Assembly: GCA_002454125.1 (NCBI GenBank)
Contig: DKII01000115.1
Span: forward strand, 829-11,583
Origin: Novosphingobium sp. UBA6722
Lineage (GTDB): Bacteria; Pseudomonadota; Alphaproteobacteria; Sphingomonadales; Sphingomonadaceae
Direction of reading: 5' to 3'
Length of the DNA: 10,755 nucleotides
The translations under genes were made by a program, and so were the position numbers. Below the pieces are notes generated by a model. It was not told the origin of the DNA. It saw only the letters and a list, made by a program, of their open reading frames with translations, and made no database searches. Of this stretch, positions 6,794 through 10,755 are shown piece after piece (positions within the stretch are counted from its first letter, which is position 1; every line of letters begins with the position of its first letter).

Positions 6794-7782
6794 TCAGAAC
6801 CGCGGCATCTGCTGACTGGCGCAGTGGAACGAGCCGCCCCCGGCGAGGACCGCATCGGCCAGCACGCCGGCCACCGCCCGGTCCGGAAACAGCGCCTGGA
6901 TCGCCGCGACGCCGTCCTCGTCGTGGCGGGTGCCATAGGTCGGGACGACCACCACCTTGCTGGTCACCGCAAAGTTCATATAGCTCGCCGGCTCGATCCG
7001 CCCGCCCTCGCTTGTCACCCGGCCCGGCGACGGCACTTCGGCGACTTTCAAGCCAAAGGCCTCCGCCCGCGCCTTCGCATCGGCATAGATCGCGGCATTG
7101 GGATCGTCCGCCCCGCTGGGGCGCGGCACCGCCAGCACGCCGGGCGCAACGAACCGCGCGAGGTTGTCGACATGGCCATCGGTGTGATCGTTGATCAGCC
7201 CTTCGCCCAGCCACATCACCTTGTCGAAACCAAGGTCTCGCTCCAGCCGCGCTTCCAGATCGGCGCGCGCGAGCTGCGGGTTGCGGTTGGGGTTCAGGAG
7301 GCACTGCTCGGTCGTCGCGACAAGGCCCGTGCCATCGCAATCAAGCGCCCCGCCCTCCAGGATCCAGTCGGCCGCGGCAACCGGCAGCCCGGCGCTTTCC
7401 GCCAGCTCCGCGCCGATCTCCTGATCGCCGTCCATCAGGTATTTGCCGCCCCAACCGTTGAAGCCAAAGCGCTGGCCCAGTGCCGCGCCATCACGCTGCA
7501 CCACCAGCGGACCCGTATCGCGCAGCCAGACATCGCCATAGCGGCGTGTCTCCAGCTTCACGGCCGCGCTGCACAGCGCGCTGGCGCGGGCGTGGTTGGC
7601 CGCGTCGCGGACGATCAGCCGCACTTCCTGCCCGCTTTCGGCCACGGCATTGGCAAAGGCCGCGATCTGTTCCTGCGCGCGGCCGAGGAAGCCCGGCCAT
7701 TCCACCGGGTCATGCGGAAAGCCGATCCAGATCCAGTCCTGCGGATGCCATTCGGGCGGCATCCACACGTTCGGCCCAGCCA

Positions 7783-7783
<1 letters not shown>
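6794..7783 (-). CDS. aguA: Agmatine deiminase-family protein
   Basis: A 329-residue cytosolic enzyme of the agmatine deiminase/bacterial peptidyl-arginine deiminase (PAD_porph) family. The fold hydrolyses a guanidinium group, giving N-carbamoylputrescine and ammonia from agmatine. Conserved blocks are present: MPPEWHPQDWIWIGFPH near the N-terminus, YGDVWLRDTGP (82-92), ILEGGALDCDG (141-151), NDHTDGHVDN (198-207) with the catalytic His204, and GGGSFHCASQQ (315-325) with the nucleophile Cys321. The usual family ending is HCxTQQ, so Ser here replaces Thr, a mild change. It is somewhat shorter than many AguA proteins (about 345-370). ATG 7783 overlaps the preceding peptidase stop in TAATG, with GGAAGG (7794-7799) as likely ribosome site. 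No N-carbamoylputrescine amidase is adjacent. Agmatine is the favoured substrate, but another arginine derivative is possible. Confidence 0.9.
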
Positions 7784-9441
<1,658 letters not shown>

Positions 9442-9481
9442 CGTGGGGGTAACCTTTCGGAGCTTCTGATTGGTCCGCCGA

Positions 9482-9510
9482 TTGACAGAGCCTCGCCCCC
9501 TTCGCAAGCA
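9482..9510 (+). promoter_or_regulatory. Candidate glnE promoter giving a near-leaderless transcript
   Basis: A perfect -35 TTGACA (9482-9487) is followed after 17 bases by CAAGCA (9505-9510), a poor -10. Transcription from this spacing would begin at about 9516-9518, on the glnE start itself. No ribosome site precedes glnE, which fits a leaderless message. The -35 may also be chance, given the weak -10. The rest of 9442-9515 shows no clear promoter for the divergent peptidase. Confidence 0.35.
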
Positions 9511-9515
9511 CAGCG

Positions 9516-10755
9516 ATGATGAACGGCGACTGGACCCATGCCCTGGCGCGCGCCTGCGCCCACGCCCCCTTCCTGGAGCGGGGACTGGCGCGGCTGCCCG
9601 CGCTGGCGGCGCTGCTGGCGGCGGGTGACGGCGAAGCTGCGCTGGCCTGGGCCAAAGCAGCGGGCGAAGGCGCGCCTTCCGTCGGCTCGGCACTGCGGCG
9701 CGAGAAGCTGGCGCTGGCCGTTGCCCTGGCGGTGGGCGATCTGGCGGGTGCCTTCCCGCTGCTGCGGGTAACCGGCGAGCTCTCCGCCTTTGCCGACCGC
9801 GCGCTTAACGCCGCGATTGCAGAGGCGATCCAGCGGCGCGTGCCCGATGCCGAACCGGCCGGTTTCCTGGCGCTCGCGCTTGGCAAGCACGGCGCGCAGG
9901 AGCTCAACTACAGCTCGGACATCGATCCGATCCTGCTCTACGATCCCGCCCTGCTCCCCCGGCGCGAGCGCGATGAACCGGGCGAGGCGGCGCAGCGCGT
10001 GGCGCGCAGCCTGATGGAACTGATGAGCCATGTCGATGAGGAGGGCTATGTCTTCCGCGTCGACCTCCGGCTGCGTCCGGCCAGCGAGGTCAGCCCGCTC
10101 GCTATCCCGATCGGCGCAGCGCTGACCCATTACGAAAGCTCGGCGCTGGCTTGGGAGCGCGCCGCCTTCATCCGGGCGCGGGCCTGCGCTGGCGATATTG
10201 CCGCGGGCGAGAATTTCCTCGCGGCGATCAGGCCGTTCGTCTGGCGCAAGAGCCTGGATTTCGGCGCGATTGCCGAGGTTGGGCGGCTGACCGGCCGCAT
10301 TCGCGCCAACCACCACGGCGCCAAGGTCCCCGGTCCCGGCTTTGACCTGAAGAAAGGCCGCGGCGGGATCCGCGAGGTCGAATTCTTCGCGCAGATCCAT
10401 CAGCTGATCCACGGCGGTCGCAATCCGTCGCTGCGCCTGCGCGGCACCCGCGCCAGCCTGGATGCCCTGGCCGAAGCTGGCATCATCGCGACCGGCGATG
10501 CGGCGCTGCTGGGGCAGAGCTATGACCGGCTGCGGGTGGTTGAGCACCGCTTGCAGATGGTGGCCGACCAGCAGACCCACAGCCTGCCGCTCGATCCGGC
10601 CGCGCTCGACAACGTCGCGCAGCTCGATGGCCTGACTGACGGCGGCGCGCTGGTGGCCGAACTGGCCGAGATTACCGAGGCAGTCGGCCAGCGCTATGAC
10701 CGGCTGGTGGCCGAGCATGCGGGCGAGCAGACCAGCGTCGCCGTCTCCGCCCCGC
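9516..10755 (+). CDS. glnE: Glutamine synthetase adenylyltransferase/adenylyl-removing enzyme, 5' part
   Basis: The first 413 codons of GlnE; the frame is open at the window edge, and full proteins are about 900-1000 residues. GlnE adds AMP to, and removes it from, a tyrosine of glutamine synthetase under control of PII, matching nitrogen assimilation to supply. The visible part is the N-terminal adenylyl-removing half. The nucleotidyltransferase motif GKHGAQELNYSSDIDPI (123-139) carries the metal-binding pair Asp135 and Asp137. RVDLRLRP (181-188) and KKGRGGIREVEFFAQ (279-293) are also characteristic. Two ATG codons in tandem (9516, 9519) are possible starts, and an in-frame TGA at 9483 bounds the frame upstream. 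No ribosome site is seen. It is transcribed away from the M28 peptidase across a 74-base gap. The C-terminal adenylylating half is not in the window. Confidence 0.97.
   Translation, partial: MMNGDWTHALARACAHAPFLERGLARLPALAALLAAGDGEAALAWAKAAGEGAPSVGSALRREKLALAVALAVGDLAGAFPLLRVTGELSAFADRALNAAIAEAIQRRVPDAEPAGFLALALGKHGAQELNYSSDIDPILLYDPALLPRRERDEPGEAAQRVARSLMELMSHVDEEGYVFRVDLRLRPASEVSPLAIPIGAALTHYESSALAWERAAFIRARACAGDIAAGENFLAAIRPFVWRKSLDFGAIAEVGRLTGRIRANHHGAKVPGPGFDLKKGRGGIREVEFFAQIHQLIHGGRNPSLRLRGTRASLDALAEAGIIATGDAALLGQSYDRLRVVEHRLQMVADQQTHSLPLDPAALDNVAQLDGLTDGGALVAELAEITEAVGQRYDRLVAEHAGEQTSVAVSAP

Noticed and set aside
9442..9693. 84-codon N-terminal extension of the M28 peptidase (open frame up to 9693)
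   Set aside because: It overlaps the start of glnE in antisense, reads as low-complexity Arg/Ala/Pro, and would bury a clear signal peptide that begins at 9441.

Overview
The window is GC-rich (about two thirds G+C by eye) and densely coding. It looks like chromosome from an alphaproteobacterium, most likely a member of the Sphingomonadales. The main hints are a TonB-dependent receptor of sphingomonad type, an SLC45/GPH-like sugar transporter beside a LacI regulator, and the CTGAGCTTGTCGAA palindrome, which I recall as a recurrent intergenic repeat in this group. The assignment comes from reading the sequence only. I see no rRNA, tRNA, CRISPR array, insertion sequence or phage gene.

Left part, + strand (1-2859). 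A perfect 21-bp inverted repeat encloses three back-to-back hairpins, giving a possible cloverleaf at 15-110. A LacI-family repressor (252-1286) and a 12-helix MFS sugar:cation symporter (1366-2859) follow. They look like a small carbohydrate-uptake module whose catabolic enzymes lie outside the window. A spacer (2860-3076) carrying a long imperfect palindrome separates this module from the convergent minus-strand genes.

Central part, minus strand (3077-6702). 4-hydroxyphenylpyruvate dioxygenase (hppD, tyrosine catabolism) is coupled by a 4-base stop/start overlap to a small VOC-fold metalloprotein. A TonB-dependent receptor gene follows 54 bases later, interrupted by one in-frame TAA at codon 117. 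hppD has a recognisable promoter whose -10 hexamer overlaps a GTTTCA-N2-TGAAAC dyad, a good candidate repressor operator. The three genes probably form one transcription unit.

Right part. On the minus strand, an exported M28 metallopeptidase (7783-9441) runs directly into an agmatine deiminase-family gene (6794-7783) through a TAATG junction. This pair may process peptide- or arginine-derived nitrogen upstream of the tyrosine unit. Diverging from it on the + strand is the 5' part of glnE (9516 to the window edge), the bifunctional glutamine synthetase adenylyltransferase/adenylyl-removing enzyme. Much of the right half therefore concerns nitrogen and amino-acid metabolism.

The points most worth a second look are the stop-interrupted receptor, the cloverleaf-like element, the hppD-coupled VOC gene with its operator, and a possible leaderless glnE transcript. 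I found no clearly new multi-gene system.
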